A stretch of DNA of 64,000 bases, taken from contig NZ_JABAEB010000007.1 of NCBI RefSeq assembly GCF_012584455.1, positions 62,001 to 126,000 on the forward strand. The letters are read 5' to 3'. A program made the translations under genes and the position numbers. The notes under the pieces were generated by a model. The model ran no database searches and was not told the origin of the DNA. It worked only from the letters and a program-made list of their open reading frames with translations. This document shows positions 17,673 through 26,525 of the stretch, piece by piece. The DNA comes from Shewanella oncorhynchi (GTDB lineage Bacteria; Pseudomonadota; Gammaproteobacteria; Enterobacterales; Shewanellaceae). Each line of letters begins with the position of its first letter. Position 1 is the first letter of the stretch.

Positions 17673-19504
17673 AAAAACTACTCAGCCTTATTTTCACTTC
17701 TTTATTGCTTCTTGCGCCCTTAGCTCATAGTGAAGGGGTTTTCGGTAACAAATTCGACTTCATGAAGGGTGAGCCTGAATTGATGCCTGTCGATCAAGCA
17801 TTTGTCTTCGATTCCAAGCAAGAAGGTAATCAGGTCAAACTCAATTGGGTGATTGCCGACGGTTACTATATGTACCGCGACAAGCTTAAATTTAGCGTCA
17901 ATGGTGCCGAGTTAGGCACGGTCGCTCTACCAAAGGGAAAGCCCCATGAAGATGAGTATTTTGGTAAGCAAGAAGTCTATTATACCTATGTCGATATTCC
18001 CGTTGGTTTAAAACAGGCCGATGAAAATGCCACGCTCACAGTGACCTTTATGGGTTGTGCCGAAGGTAAATTGTGTTATCCACCGACCAAGCATGAAGTC
18101 GTTTTAAAGGCGATTGCAGCCAACGATGGCTTAATTGCAGGCGCCGAATCAACCACGACGACTGAGCAAACCAGCACTGAGCCAAGCACTGCCAATAAAA
18201 CCAATACGCAACCCATTACTCAGCAAGATACCCTGAGCCAAATGCTGTCGAACGACAGTTTAATTTGGACTTTAGTGATTTTCTTTGGTCTAGGTGTCGG
18301 TCTGGCATTAACGCCCTGCGTATTCCCTATGTATCCGATTTTATCGGGTATTATTGTCGGCCAAGGGCAAAAGCTCTCAACCGCAAAAGCCTTTACCTTG
18401 TCCATGGCTTATGTCCAAGGCATGGCAATCACTTACTCTATCTTAGGGTTAGTGGTTGCATCGGCGGGACTAAAATACCAAGCGGCATTACAACATCCTG
18501 CCGTATTAGTCGTACTCGCGATTTTGTTCTTTGTGCTCAGCTTATCTATGTTTGGCCTATACGATTTGAAACTGCCATCGAGCTGGCAGGAGAAGATGAA
18601 CTCAGTCTCGAATAATCAAAAAGGCGGCAACTTAGTTGGCGTGTTCTTAATGGGCGTGATTTCTGGCCTTGTCGCATCACCTTGTACTACCGCGCCGCTG
18701 TCGGGTGCACTCGTTTATGTGGCGCAAACCGGCGACCTACTCCAAGGTTTCTTAGCCCTGTATGTACTCAGCATGGGTATGGGATTACCTCTACTGATTA
18801 TCGGCACCTCAGGCGGTAAATTATTACCGAGAGCCGGCGCTTGGATGGATATCATCAAGACTATCTTCGGATTCCTGCTGATCGCTGTATCTATCGTGAT
18901 GCTTGGCCGTATTTGGACAGGCGTAGTATCCGATGTGCTTTGGTCACTGTGGGGCGTAAGCTTCACCGGCTACTTGATGCATCAGAACAAACTCAGTGAA
19001 TTTAACTGGAAACAGACTGTCCGTTCAGTGCTATTAACGCTGGCGCTACTGGCGAGCTTCTCCTACGGATTCCAAGCTGTGATGGGACACTTTGGTTTTA
19101 ATAACAATTCCGTAGGCACTGCGGCGACGACCGAAGAAGTCCATGGCTTTAAACGCATTAAATCCATTGAAGATCTTGAGCAAGAAATTGCAGCCGCTAC
19201 CGCCCAAGGTAAGCCTGTGATGCTCGATCTGTACGCCGATTGGTGTGTTGCCTGTAAAGAGTTCGAAGCCATCACCTTTAAAGATGCCGACGTGTTAGCC
19301 CGCATGAATAAAATCGTACTGCTACAAGCGGATGTGACTAAAAGTGACAAGGTCGATGTGGCCTTACTCGAAAAATACAATGTGCTCGGTTTGCCTACGC
19401 TGTTGATGTTTAACGAACAAGGTGAGCAAAGGGAAGATTTACGCGTGACTGGTTTTATGGGCCCCAAAGATTTTGCCACCCATTTAGATCATCTCGTGAA
19501 ATAG
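17669..19504 (+). CDS. dsbD: Thiol:disulfide interchange protein DsbD
   Basis: A 611-residue inner-membrane enzyme that carries electrons from cytoplasmic thioredoxin to periplasmic DsbC/DsbG and cytochrome maturation partners. A signal peptide is followed by the periplasmic alpha domain (GCAEGKLCYPP with its Cys pair). The eight-helix core has the membrane Cys residues in ALTPCVFP and ASPCTTAP, and the C-terminal thioredoxin-like gamma domain has WCVACK (Cys526 and Cys529). I start at the ATG at 17669, which overlaps the cutA stop, because the signal peptide MKKLLSLIFTSLLLL begins there. Confidence 0.97.
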   Translation: MKKLLSLIFTSLLLLAPLAHSEGVFGNKFDFMKGEPELMPVDQAFVFDSKQEGNQVKLNWVIADGYYMYRDKLKFSVNGAELGTVALPKGKPHEDEYFGKQEVYYTYVDIPVGLKQADENATLTVTFMGCAEGKLCYPPTKHEVVLKAIAANDGLIAGAESTTTTEQTSTEPSTANKTNTQPITQQDTLSQMLSNDSLIWTLVIFFGLGVGLALTPCVFPMYPILSGIIVGQGQKLSTAKAFTLSMAYVQGMAITYSILGLVVASAGLKYQAALQHPAVLVVLAILFFVLSLSMFGLYDLKLPSSWQEKMNSVSNNQKGGNLVGVFLMGVISGLVASPCTTAPLSGALVYVAQTGDLLQGFLALYVLSMGMGLPLLIIGTSGGKLLPRAGAWMDIIKTIFGFLLIAVSIVMLGRIWTGVVSDVLWSLWGVSFTGYLMHQNKLSEFNWKQTVRSVLLTLALLASFSYGFQAVMGHFGFNNNSVGTAATTEEVHGFKRIKSIEDLEQEIAAATAQGKPVMLDLYADWCVACKEFEAITFKDADVLARMNKIVLLQADVTKSDKVDVALLEKYNVLGLPTLLMFNEQGEQREDLRVTGFMGPKDFATHLDHLVK

Positions 19505-19584
19505 TAACGATTTAGGCTTAGACCAGCGGAGTGATTTAGTTCGCGCGTGTTTTAACAGCCAAGTGTATTTACCGCAACACCAAT

Positions 19585-19620
19585 AAAAAGCGGACTTTTT
19601 TCATTAAAAGTCCGCTTTTT
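19585..19620 (+). terminator. dsbD terminator
   Basis: AAAAGCGGACTTTT pairs perfectly with AAAAGTCCGCTTTT around a short loop, followed by a T-run. It lies 80 bases after the dsbD stop. Confidence 0.88.
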
Positions 19621-19685
19621 TATCCAAGTGTCATAGATTTCTTATACAATCACTTACAATTTTAGACTTTTTAGATTGGAGCATC

Positions 19686-21341
19686 ATGGAACCAGGCATC
19701 CTCATTATTACACTCATCTGCGGCATGCTCGTCAGCCGTATAGGACTCCCTCCGCTCATCGGCTACTTAGTGGCAGGCTTTGTACTGTTCATCTTAGGAA
19801 TAGATAAAGAAAGCCTGCCATTACTGCAAGAACTCGCCAGCCTAGGCGTCACTTTACTGTTATTCGCCATAGGGTTAAAACTCGATATTCGTAGCCTGTT
19901 CAAGGCCGAAGTATGGGCGGGTTCGAGTGTGCACTTAGTGCTCTCGATCGTGATTTTTGTGCCGATTCTAAAACTCTTCGGCTTACTGGGTTTAAGCCAA
20001 CTCACGAGTCTGAACCTAGAACAACTGACGTTAATTGCCTTCGCATTAAGCTTCTCCAGCACCGTATTTGCGGTCAAAGTGTTAGAAGATAAAGGCGACG
20101 TGCAATCCCTCTACGGCCGGGTCGCTATTGGTATCTTGATTATGCAGGATATCTTCGCCGTACTGTTTTTAACCATTTCTAAAGGCGATGTACCTTCGGT
20201 ATGGGCCTTTGCATTACTCTTACTGCCACTAGCTAAACCGCTCATCTATAAAGCGTTCGACCGTGTCGGCCACGGTGAACTCTTAGTCCTTTTCGGCCTA
20301 GTTATGGCACTCGTGGTTGGCGCTTGGTTATTTGAATCTGTTGGTTTAAAACCCGATCTCGGCGCACTGATTATCGGTATCTTGTTGGCGGGCCACAAAA
20401 AGTCCTCCGAGCTGGCAAAATCCCTGTTCTATTTTAAAGAACTCTTCCTCGTTGCCTTCTTCTTAACCATAGGGCTCAACGGCTTACCTACGGTATCGGA
20501 TATCGTCCTCGCGGCGCTATTGGTGTTGTTAGTGCCACTCAAAATTCTGCTGTTTGTTTACATTCTTACCCGCTTTAAGCTGCGTTCGCGTACTTCTATG
20601 TTGGGCTCATTTAACCTAGGTAACTTCAGTGAATTCGGTTTAATCGTCGCCGCAGTAGCCACCTATAAAGGTTGGTTACCTCCTGAGTGGCTAGTGATCA
20701 TCGCCGTGGCATTAAGCTTTAGTTTTTTACTCGCCGCGCCACTTAACGCCACCGTCGGTAATATCTACCAGCGATTCCAGCAGCGTTTAATCAAGCTCGA
20801 AAAACGCCCGTTACACCCAGAAGACAGACCCATCGCCATTGGCAATCCACGCTTTTTAATCTTAGGCATGGGCCGTATTGGTAGCGGTGCCTATGATGAA
20901 CTCAGGGAACAATTTGATGGGGAAATTCTCGGTATTGAACACAAGCAAGACTTAGTCGACTTACATAAAACAAAGGGTCGCAATGTAGTGCAAGGTGACG
21001 CCTCAGATACCGATTTTTGGGAAAAACTCGACAGAGCACCTAATCTTGAACTGGTACTGCTAGCCATGCCGCACCACGCGGGAAATATGTTTGCAGTTGA
21101 GCAACTCAAAAAACTGAATTATCAAGGCAAAATCAGTGCAATTGTGCAGTACAGTGACGATGCTGCGGCGCTTCGAGAATCGGGTGTACACAGTGTGTAC
21201 AACCTGTACGAAGCCGCAGGTGCCGGTTTTGTGGATCATGTTATTTACGAGCTATTGCAAAACTCGGAGAAAAACACAGTTCAAGCGGAAGATACTGTAC
21301 AAGTGCCTGATCCTAAACTTAATGCGGAGCTACGTAGTTAA
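19686..21341 (+). CDS. CPA2-type cation:proton antiporter with NAD-binding domain
   Basis: A 551-residue membrane protein. The first ~370 residues form about 12 helices of the Na+/H+ exchanger family (PLIGYLVAGFVL, LLLFAIGLKLD, ALSFSSTVFAVKVLEDKG). The last ~150 residues are a TrkA-N/RCK Rossmann domain that begins FLILGMGRIGSGAYDEL and continues VVQGDASD. It resembles the KefB/KefC/YbaL group, which move K+ or Na+ against protons under nucleotide or glutathione-adduct control. No KefG/F ancillary gene is present, so the ion and its control are unknown. Monocistronic. Confidence 0.88.
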   Translation: MEPGILIITLICGMLVSRIGLPPLIGYLVAGFVLFILGIDKESLPLLQELASLGVTLLLFAIGLKLDIRSLFKAEVWAGSSVHLVLSIVIFVPILKLFGLLGLSQLTSLNLEQLTLIAFALSFSSTVFAVKVLEDKGDVQSLYGRVAIGILIMQDIFAVLFLTISKGDVPSVWAFALLLLPLAKPLIYKAFDRVGHGELLVLFGLVMALVVGAWLFESVGLKPDLGALIIGILLAGHKKSSELAKSLFYFKELFLVAFFLTIGLNGLPTVSDIVLAALLVLLVPLKILLFVYILTRFKLRSRTSMLGSFNLGNFSEFGLIVAAVATYKGWLPPEWLVIIAVALSFSFLLAAPLNATVGNIYQRFQQRLIKLEKRPLHPEDRPIAIGNPRFLILGMGRIGSGAYDELREQFDGEILGIEHKQDLVDLHKTKGRNVVQGDASDTDFWEKLDRAPNLELVLLAMPHHAGNMFAVEQLKKLNYQGKISAIVQYSDDAAALRESGVHSVYNLYEAAGAGFVDHVIYELLQNSEKNTVQAEDTVQVPDPKLNAELRS

Positions 21342-21386
21342 GTGCCTGCTAATGCTGCATTAAATTAAAACCACGCCATAACAGGT

Positions 21387-21425
21387 CGCACAAACGAGCA
21401 GTAACATCCTCTGCTAGTTTGTGCG
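21387..21425 (+). terminator. Long hairpin after antiporter gene
   Basis: CGCACAAACGAGCAG pairs with CTGCTAGTTTGTGCG with one mismatch in 15 bp around a 9-base loop. There is no T-run, so it may be a stability hairpin or a weak terminator of the antiporter gene. Confidence 0.5.
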
Positions 21426-21636
21426 GCATCCAACTAAATGCTGACTAATCTTTACAAATCAATTAACTAGATAAAACACTCAATACGCTATTTTGCCTCC
21501 TCATCCCAGTATCGATTTACTCATTGCAGCCTATCGCCATTTCAGCAAAAAATCTCAGTTACATCACTGACTCAGTCGTGATATAAATCGATGACGGTAA
21601 CGAAATTAGCTCAGCTTTTTTGGAATTTTTTACAGC

Positions 21637-22782
21637 ATGTCAAACCCTGCGCAACGCGCCACAAAGTTATTTGTCCAAACCTTTGGCACTAAAGCCGACG
21701 ATTTATATCAAGCCCCTGGGCGCGTCAATCTGATCGGTGAATACACGGATTACAACGACGGTTTTGTACTCCCGGCAGCCATTAATTTTCATACAGTGAT
21801 TGCGGTAAAACGCCGTGACGATACTAAGTTTCGAGCCGTCGCCGATGCGTTTCCCGGACAAATTAAAGAGTGGGTTTTCGGCCAAGAAAACGACATGGAC
21901 CCGCAAGATGGCTGGGTGAATTACCTCAAAGGTTTTACTGCGGCTATGGCGCAAACTGGCTTATTAGCCAAGGGCTTAGACTTAGCCATTGTGGGCGATG
22001 TACCACTTGCCGCAGGTCTTTCATCTTCGGGCGCACTCGTTGTCGCCTTCGGTACAGCAATTAGTGATACCAGCCAACTGCATTTATCCCCAATGGCAGT
22101 GGCGCAACTCGCACAGCGCGGCGAACACAGGTATGTTGAGTCGGCCTGTGGCATCATGGATCAAATGTGCAGCGCCATGGGTGAGCAAGACCATGCACTC
22201 CTGATTGACTGCTTAGATCTCGATAGCGAAGCCATTCCCATTCCAGAAAACCTAAGCCTTATCATCATAGATGCCCATATCGAGAAACAACGCTTAGCCG
22301 CGACCAACGAACAACGTCGTACTGAGTGTGCACAAGCGGCAGAGTACTTTGGCTTAGATGCACTGCGTCACCTCGATTTACGCCAACTAGAAAGCGCAAA
22401 GGCCGATTTAGATGAAGTGTTATACCGCCGAGCGAAACACGTAGTCACTGAGAACCAAAGAACTCAAAATGCTGCTCGCGCCCTAGAGCAAAATAACATC
22501 CAAAAATTCAGTCGTTTAATGGCTGAATCCCATGCTTCACTGCGTGATGATTTTGAAGTCACACTGCCCGAATTTGATACTTTAGTTGAAATTGTCAGCC
22601 AAGTGATCGGCGAGCGTGGTGGCATCCGCATGACCGACGGCTGCGTGGTCGCCTTGGTCGACCATGAACTGACTGACGCTGTTGTTGCCGCCGTTGAACA
22701 TGAATTCTTCGAAAAAACCGCCATCGATGCCACAGTGTATTTATGTTCCGCCAGCGCTGGCGCAGGGCGCATAGATAACTAG
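21637..22782 (+). CDS. galK: Galactokinase
   Basis: A 381-residue GHMP-family kinase that makes galactose 1-phosphate from galactose and ATP, first step of the Leloir pathway. Signatures are the sugar-binding PGRVNLIGEYTDYNDGFVLP near residue 28, the phosphate loop PLAAGLSSSGALVVA, and the third GHMP motif GRIDN/ SASAGAG near the end. It is followed 190 bases later by galM on the same strand; galT and galE are not in this window. Confidence 0.96.
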   Translation: MSNPAQRATKLFVQTFGTKADDLYQAPGRVNLIGEYTDYNDGFVLPAAINFHTVIAVKRRDDTKFRAVADAFPGQIKEWVFGQENDMDPQDGWVNYLKGFTAAMAQTGLLAKGLDLAIVGDVPLAAGLSSSGALVVAFGTAISDTSQLHLSPMAVAQLAQRGEHRYVESACGIMDQMCSAMGEQDHALLIDCLDLDSEAIPIPENLSLIIIDAHIEKQRLAATNEQRRTECAQAAEYFGLDALRHLDLRQLESAKADLDEVLYRRAKHVVTENQRTQNAARALEQNNIQKFSRLMAESHASLRDDFEVTLPEFDTLVEIVSQVIGERGGIRMTDGCVVALVDHELTDAVVAAVEHEFFEKTAIDATVYLCSASAGAGRIDN

Positions 22783-22972
22783 CCAGAACAGGCAATTTGC
22801 TAGAACAAGCACTTAGCCACACTTAAACCAAAGACAACCGAATAGAGTGACTACGCCGTCGATAACATACGAATTCATCACTGAACTTTATGCTGTTGAT
22901 GACAAATAATAGGGTTAACATACTCATTTAACACAATAAGCAGTGAGCATATTCAACACAGAGGGAAGCTAA

Positions 22973-24007
22973 ATGGTACGTTTCAGTGTTTTGGATCCTT
23001 GGACCGATCCCCGCGGCGGTGAAATCGAACGGGTTCGGATCGACAATGGCATACTCGCATTAGAAGTCATCAGCTTAGGCGGTATTATCCGCGCTCTGTG
23101 GACCCCAGATAAACACGGCGAACGTGCCAATATCGTCTTAGGTTGTGATAGCGCTGAAGATTACTTGACCCAATCGGCTCATTTAGGTGCCATTGCAGGC
23201 CGCTTTGCAAATCGCATCGCTAACGGCAAAATGCACTATCAAGGTCATGATTATCAATTAGATGTAAACCAAGCGACTAACTGTTTACACGGCGGCCGTG
23301 AAGGGTTTAATCGTAAAAACTGGCAACTAGGTCAACTCCCCGATGGTGTGCGTTTGACCTTAATGAGCCCAGATGGCGACATGGGTTTCCCCGGTAATTG
23401 CACAGTTCAGCTGGATTACCGCCTCGCAGGCAATAATTTGTACGTAGAAATCTTAGCCTCCGTCGATAAAGCCTGTCCCGTAAGCCTCACCCAACACAGT
23501 TATTTCAACCTCGATGGCACAGAGACCAATCATGAGCATCTGATGCAAATCGATGCCAAGCGCTATCTCACCATGAATGATGTCAGTGTTCCCACTGGGA
23601 TTGCCGATACAACTGGGTCGATTTTCGATTTAAGTCAACCAATACGCTTAGGTGACAAGCTGCATGCCGCTGAACTCGCAAGCACTCGCGGTTATGATCA
23701 CTGTTATATGATGAATAATCCCGATGGCTCACTCGCCCGTTTTGGCTGTTTAAGCAGCCCCATTAGCGGTCGTGCTATGACGGTTTATACTAATCAACCG
23801 AGTGTGCAGCTGTACTGTGCTAATTTTTTAAATGGCACAGTAGGTCGCAATCAACAGGTATTAAATCAACATCATGCTGTGTGTTTAGAGCCGCAGATGC
23901 TGCCAGACTCACCGAACCAAGGCGAGCGCTTTGGTGATGATGTTTGGTTAGTGCCAGGCAAGGTTTATCACCACATTAGCCGTTATCAGTTCGATGCCGA
24001 TGCGTAG
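22973..24007 (+). CDS. galM: Aldose 1-epimerase (galactose mutarotase)
   Basis: A 344-residue cytoplasmic enzyme interconverting alpha and beta anomers of galactose. Family motifs are GRFANRIANGKMHY, NCLHGGREGFN with a catalytic His, SLTQHSYFNLDG with the second His, and the late CLEPQMLPDSPN carrying the catalytic Glu. It is preceded by AGGGAAG as ribosome-binding site. Next to galK, with which it feeds galactose use. Confidence 0.95.
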   Translation: MVRFSVLDPWTDPRGGEIERVRIDNGILALEVISLGGIIRALWTPDKHGERANIVLGCDSAEDYLTQSAHLGAIAGRFANRIANGKMHYQGHDYQLDVNQATNCLHGGREGFNRKNWQLGQLPDGVRLTLMSPDGDMGFPGNCTVQLDYRLAGNNLYVEILASVDKACPVSLTQHSYFNLDGTETNHEHLMQIDAKRYLTMNDVSVPTGIADTTGSIFDLSQPIRLGDKLHAAELASTRGYDHCYMMNNPDGSLARFGCLSSPISGRAMTVYTNQPSVQLYCANFLNGTVGRNQQVLNQHHAVCLEPQMLPDSPNQGERFGDDVWLVPGKVYHHISRYQFDADA

Positions 24008-24112
24008 CCATTCGCAATAAAAAATTGAGAAAACGAGGGAAAGTGCGGTTTAGCAGAAGGAAATAAATAAAGCGATAAGGAATAAAATAAACACTACTTT
24101 ATTCCTTACACT

Positions 24113-24142
24113 CACAGTGTTAGCCATTAGGCCGACACTGTG
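24113..24142 (-). terminator. Hairpin at the end of the acidic-tail protein gene
   Basis: CACAGTGT and ACACTGTG form a perfect 8-bp stem directly after the stop codon, with an inner GGCC/GGC pairing possible. A second, longer inverted repeat (AAGGAATAAA/TTTATTCCTT, 24077-24107) follows. Together they may terminate the convergent transcripts of galM and this gene. Confidence 0.55.
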
Positions 24143-24547
24143 TTAATCATCAAAATCATCGCCCCAATCATCGTCAAAATCCACGCCAACGGCATCAGAT
24201 TCGACTTCTGGTTCAACTTCAGGCTTCGCCTTACGTACAGGCGCAGTTTCCTTCACGTTGTTCAAGTCAATGCGAGCTTGATGTTTACTCATAAATTGAG
24301 ATCTTGCCGCCTTCCATGCACCACCAAACTTAGCCTCAGCAGCTTTTAACGCAGCCTCATCTAAGTCGTATAGGTTCACTTTGACTATATCTTCCACATA
24401 CTCAATGATCGCATCGCGATCGGTATTGTATAGGTAGATACGTCCTGGGGAGGCATCGGGCAGCTGGTTGTCATGGACGACAATCGCGTTGCCTTTCGAT
24501 GTTCTCAGCTCACCATACCAAACCTGTTTCTTTGCTGTGTTATACAT
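24143..24547 (-). CDS. Unknown protein with acidic tail
   Basis: A 134-residue soluble protein I do not recognise. The first ~85 residues look folded (KQVWYGELRTSKGNAIVVHD, RIYLYNTDRDAIIEYV, FGGAWKAARSQFM). The rest is disordered: a Lys/Glu/Pro linker, then a strongly acidic end (DFDDDWGDDFDD) with aromatic residues spaced as in the acidic C-terminal tips that bind partners such as SSB. No signal peptide. It stands alone and its upstream AAGGGT is distant from the ATG. Probably a genuine conserved gene, given its composition. Confidence 0.7.
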   Translation of the reverse strand: MYNTAKKQVWYGELRTSKGNAIVVHDNQLPDASPGRIYLYNTDRDAIIEYVEDIVKVNLYDLDEAALKAAEAKFGGAWKAARSQFMSKHQARIDLNNVKETAPVRKAKPEVEPEVESDAVGVDFDDDWGDDFDD

Positions 24548-25037
24548 ATATGCTAATACCCTTAAATCAACACATACACCATGAGTTTTTTAGCCTGAAT
24601 AAGCGAAGCATCGCTTGCTTTGATCCACGAATAGCGCCTGAAAGTCTCTGACGTTTTCAACTGGGTATTTTTACAGAATATTTCCGATAATCAATGCCTC
24701 ATACCATGAAATTTTCACTAATTACGTATTAATTTCTGCCAAAGTACCCAAAAAGTTTAATCATTAACGACTTTAGTCTAAAAAATCGACGCGGCAAGTT
24801 TTATTCCCAAGAAAAAGCAATCATATCTATGGTGTTTGATGAGTCATCAACGTTAACAATTCGAGGTTGCTGTAAAGTTAACCATCAAGGTTATCCATGA
24901 AGATTTAATTACAGCGCTACAAACTCATATTTACCGAACAATGACTAAGCCACTATGATGTCAGAATGTCTTCTAGATTGACTCGAATGGCAGCGACTTA
25001 AAGCAAATATGTCGCTGCAAAACCAAGTATGCCTAGC
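24548..25037. other. Intergenic region with one hairpin
   Basis: No gene seen. GCAGCGAC (24990-24997) and GTCGCTGC (25011-25018) form an 8-bp hairpin just downstream of the quinone oxidoreductase stop on the minus strand, a possible terminator without T-run. The rest is AT-rich with no clear structure. Confidence 0.45.
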
Positions 25038-26039
25038 TCAAATGACAGTCAGTATGACTTTGCCCCTGTGCTCACCCGACTCCATCAAAGCATGGGCTTT
25101 AGCGGCCTGTGCTAATGGAAAGGTTGCAAAAATATTGGGGACAATTTTATGGGCGTTTAACAACGGCCAAACTTTCTCCAATAATTCAACGGCAATGGCG
25201 GCTTTGGCCTCCACGCTCTGCGGTCTTAGGGTCGACCCTGTCCACATGATACGTTTTGCCATCAGGCGGAAAATCTCAACCTCGGCCTTAGGCCCCCGTT
25301 GCATGGCTACCGACACCATACGCCCGTCCATCGCTAAGGCTTGTAAGTCGAGATTGATAAAATCACCACCCGCGATATCAAATACCACGTTTACGCCCTT
25401 ATCTTGAGTGAGTGCCATCACAGGTTCAACAAAGTTTTGAGTACGATAGTTGATGACTTCAGCGGCGCCAAGGCTCAAGCAATAATCGCGTTTCTCATCC
25501 TGTCCCGTAGTCGCTATTACTTTTGAACCCAGTGCACTGGCCAACTGAATAGCCGTACTACCAATGCCACCTGAGCCACCGTGGATCAGTACCGTCTCGC
25601 CCGCTTTGAGTCCCGCACGCATAAACAGGTTACCCCATACGGTGAAGAAGGTTTCTGGCAGCGCAGCCGCCTGCACATAACTAAAGCCCGTCGGGATCGG
25701 CAAACAATGGGCCGCATAGGTCAGTGCATACTCGCCATAACCACCGCCCGGCACTAAGGCACATACCTTATCGCCAACTTGCCATTGGCTCACGCCGTCA
25801 CCGAGGACACAAATATCCCCAGCAACCTCAAGACCAATAATCGGTGATGCACCCGGTGGCGGTGGATACGCGCCCACCCTTTGTTTAACATCGGGGCCAT
25901 TCACTCCTGCTGCATGTACGCGGATCAACACTTGCCCCGCCGCAGGGACAGGCAAAGGCGAGCGCGATAGCCGCATCACCTCGGGCGCCCCAGGTTGCTC
26001 AACATGAATATGGGTGTACTCGCTTGGTAAAGCTGACAT
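25038..26039 (-). CDS. NAD(P)H-quinone oxidoreductase, zinc-independent MDR family
   Basis: A 333-residue medium-chain dehydrogenase/reductase of the quinone oxidoreductase type (PIG3/QorA-like). It has a GroES-like N-terminal domain with GVNGPDVKQR and PPGASPIIGLEVAGDI, and a Rossmann domain with HGGSGGIGSTAIQLA near residue 150. The structural-zinc Cys cluster of alcohol dehydrogenases is missing, which fits a quinone reductase acting with NADPH. CAGGAG precedes the ATG. Divergent from the collagenase gene and alone in its transcript. Confidence 0.9.
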   Translation of the reverse strand: MSALPSEYTHIHVEQPGAPEVMRLSRSPLPVPAAGQVLIRVHAAGVNGPDVKQRVGAYPPPPGASPIIGLEVAGDICVLGDGVSQWQVGDKVCALVPGGGYGEYALTYAAHCLPIPTGFSYVQAAALPETFFTVWGNLFMRAGLKAGETVLIHGGSGGIGSTAIQLASALGSKVIATTGQDEKRDYCLSLGAAEVINYRTQNFVEPVMALTQDKGVNVVFDIAGGDFINLDLQALAMDGRMVSVAMQRGPKAEVEIFRLMAKRIMWTGSTLRPQSVEAKAAIAVELLEKVWPLLNAHKIVPNIFATFPLAQAAKAHALMESGEHRGKVILTVI

Positions 26040-26217
26040 AAAAGCTCCTGTGAGAATGGCACCAACCTAATAGCAGATTGCTATGCTTAAACGGTTCGTT
26101 CGCTAAACCTTAATGCGGCTAAGCTAGCGCAATTTCAAGCCAAATAGCCACAGTTATTCCATTCTATATTCCATCACACTCAATCAAGCGGCTGACGTTA
26201 ACCATTTGAACTGAAAG

Positions 26218-26316
26218 CTGAACCTAAGCTGAACCTAAGCTAAACCTAAGCTGAACCTAAGCTGAACCTAAGCTGAACCTAAGCTGAACCTAAGCTGAAC
26301 CTAAGCTGAACAGAAA
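26218..26316. repeat. 11-bp tandem repeat array
   Basis: Eight full copies of GCTGAACCTAA (the third has one change, GCTAAACCTAA) plus a partial ninth. It lies in the region between the divergent quinone oxidoreductase and collagenase genes. Confidence 0.95.
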
Positions 26317-26525
26317 AGATGTATCAAAAAAATATTATGATAAATACTAGATATATTAAAAACTTACAGCCATTATTCTGAGGCATTATTTGCTGGCTGC
26401 GATGTTTGTCGCGCTATTGTTATCACGCAAATAATCCAATGAGGTTTGATGCAAGTCTGTGTTAAATGCATCAAATAACGCCCAAGGAAGATCTGCTTTG
26501 CAGACTAGATAACTACGGATACACA

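Noticed and set aside
26218..26316. CRISPR array
   Set aside because: The unit is 11 bp and directly adjacent copies have no spacers, so it is a simple tandem repeat; no cas genes are near.
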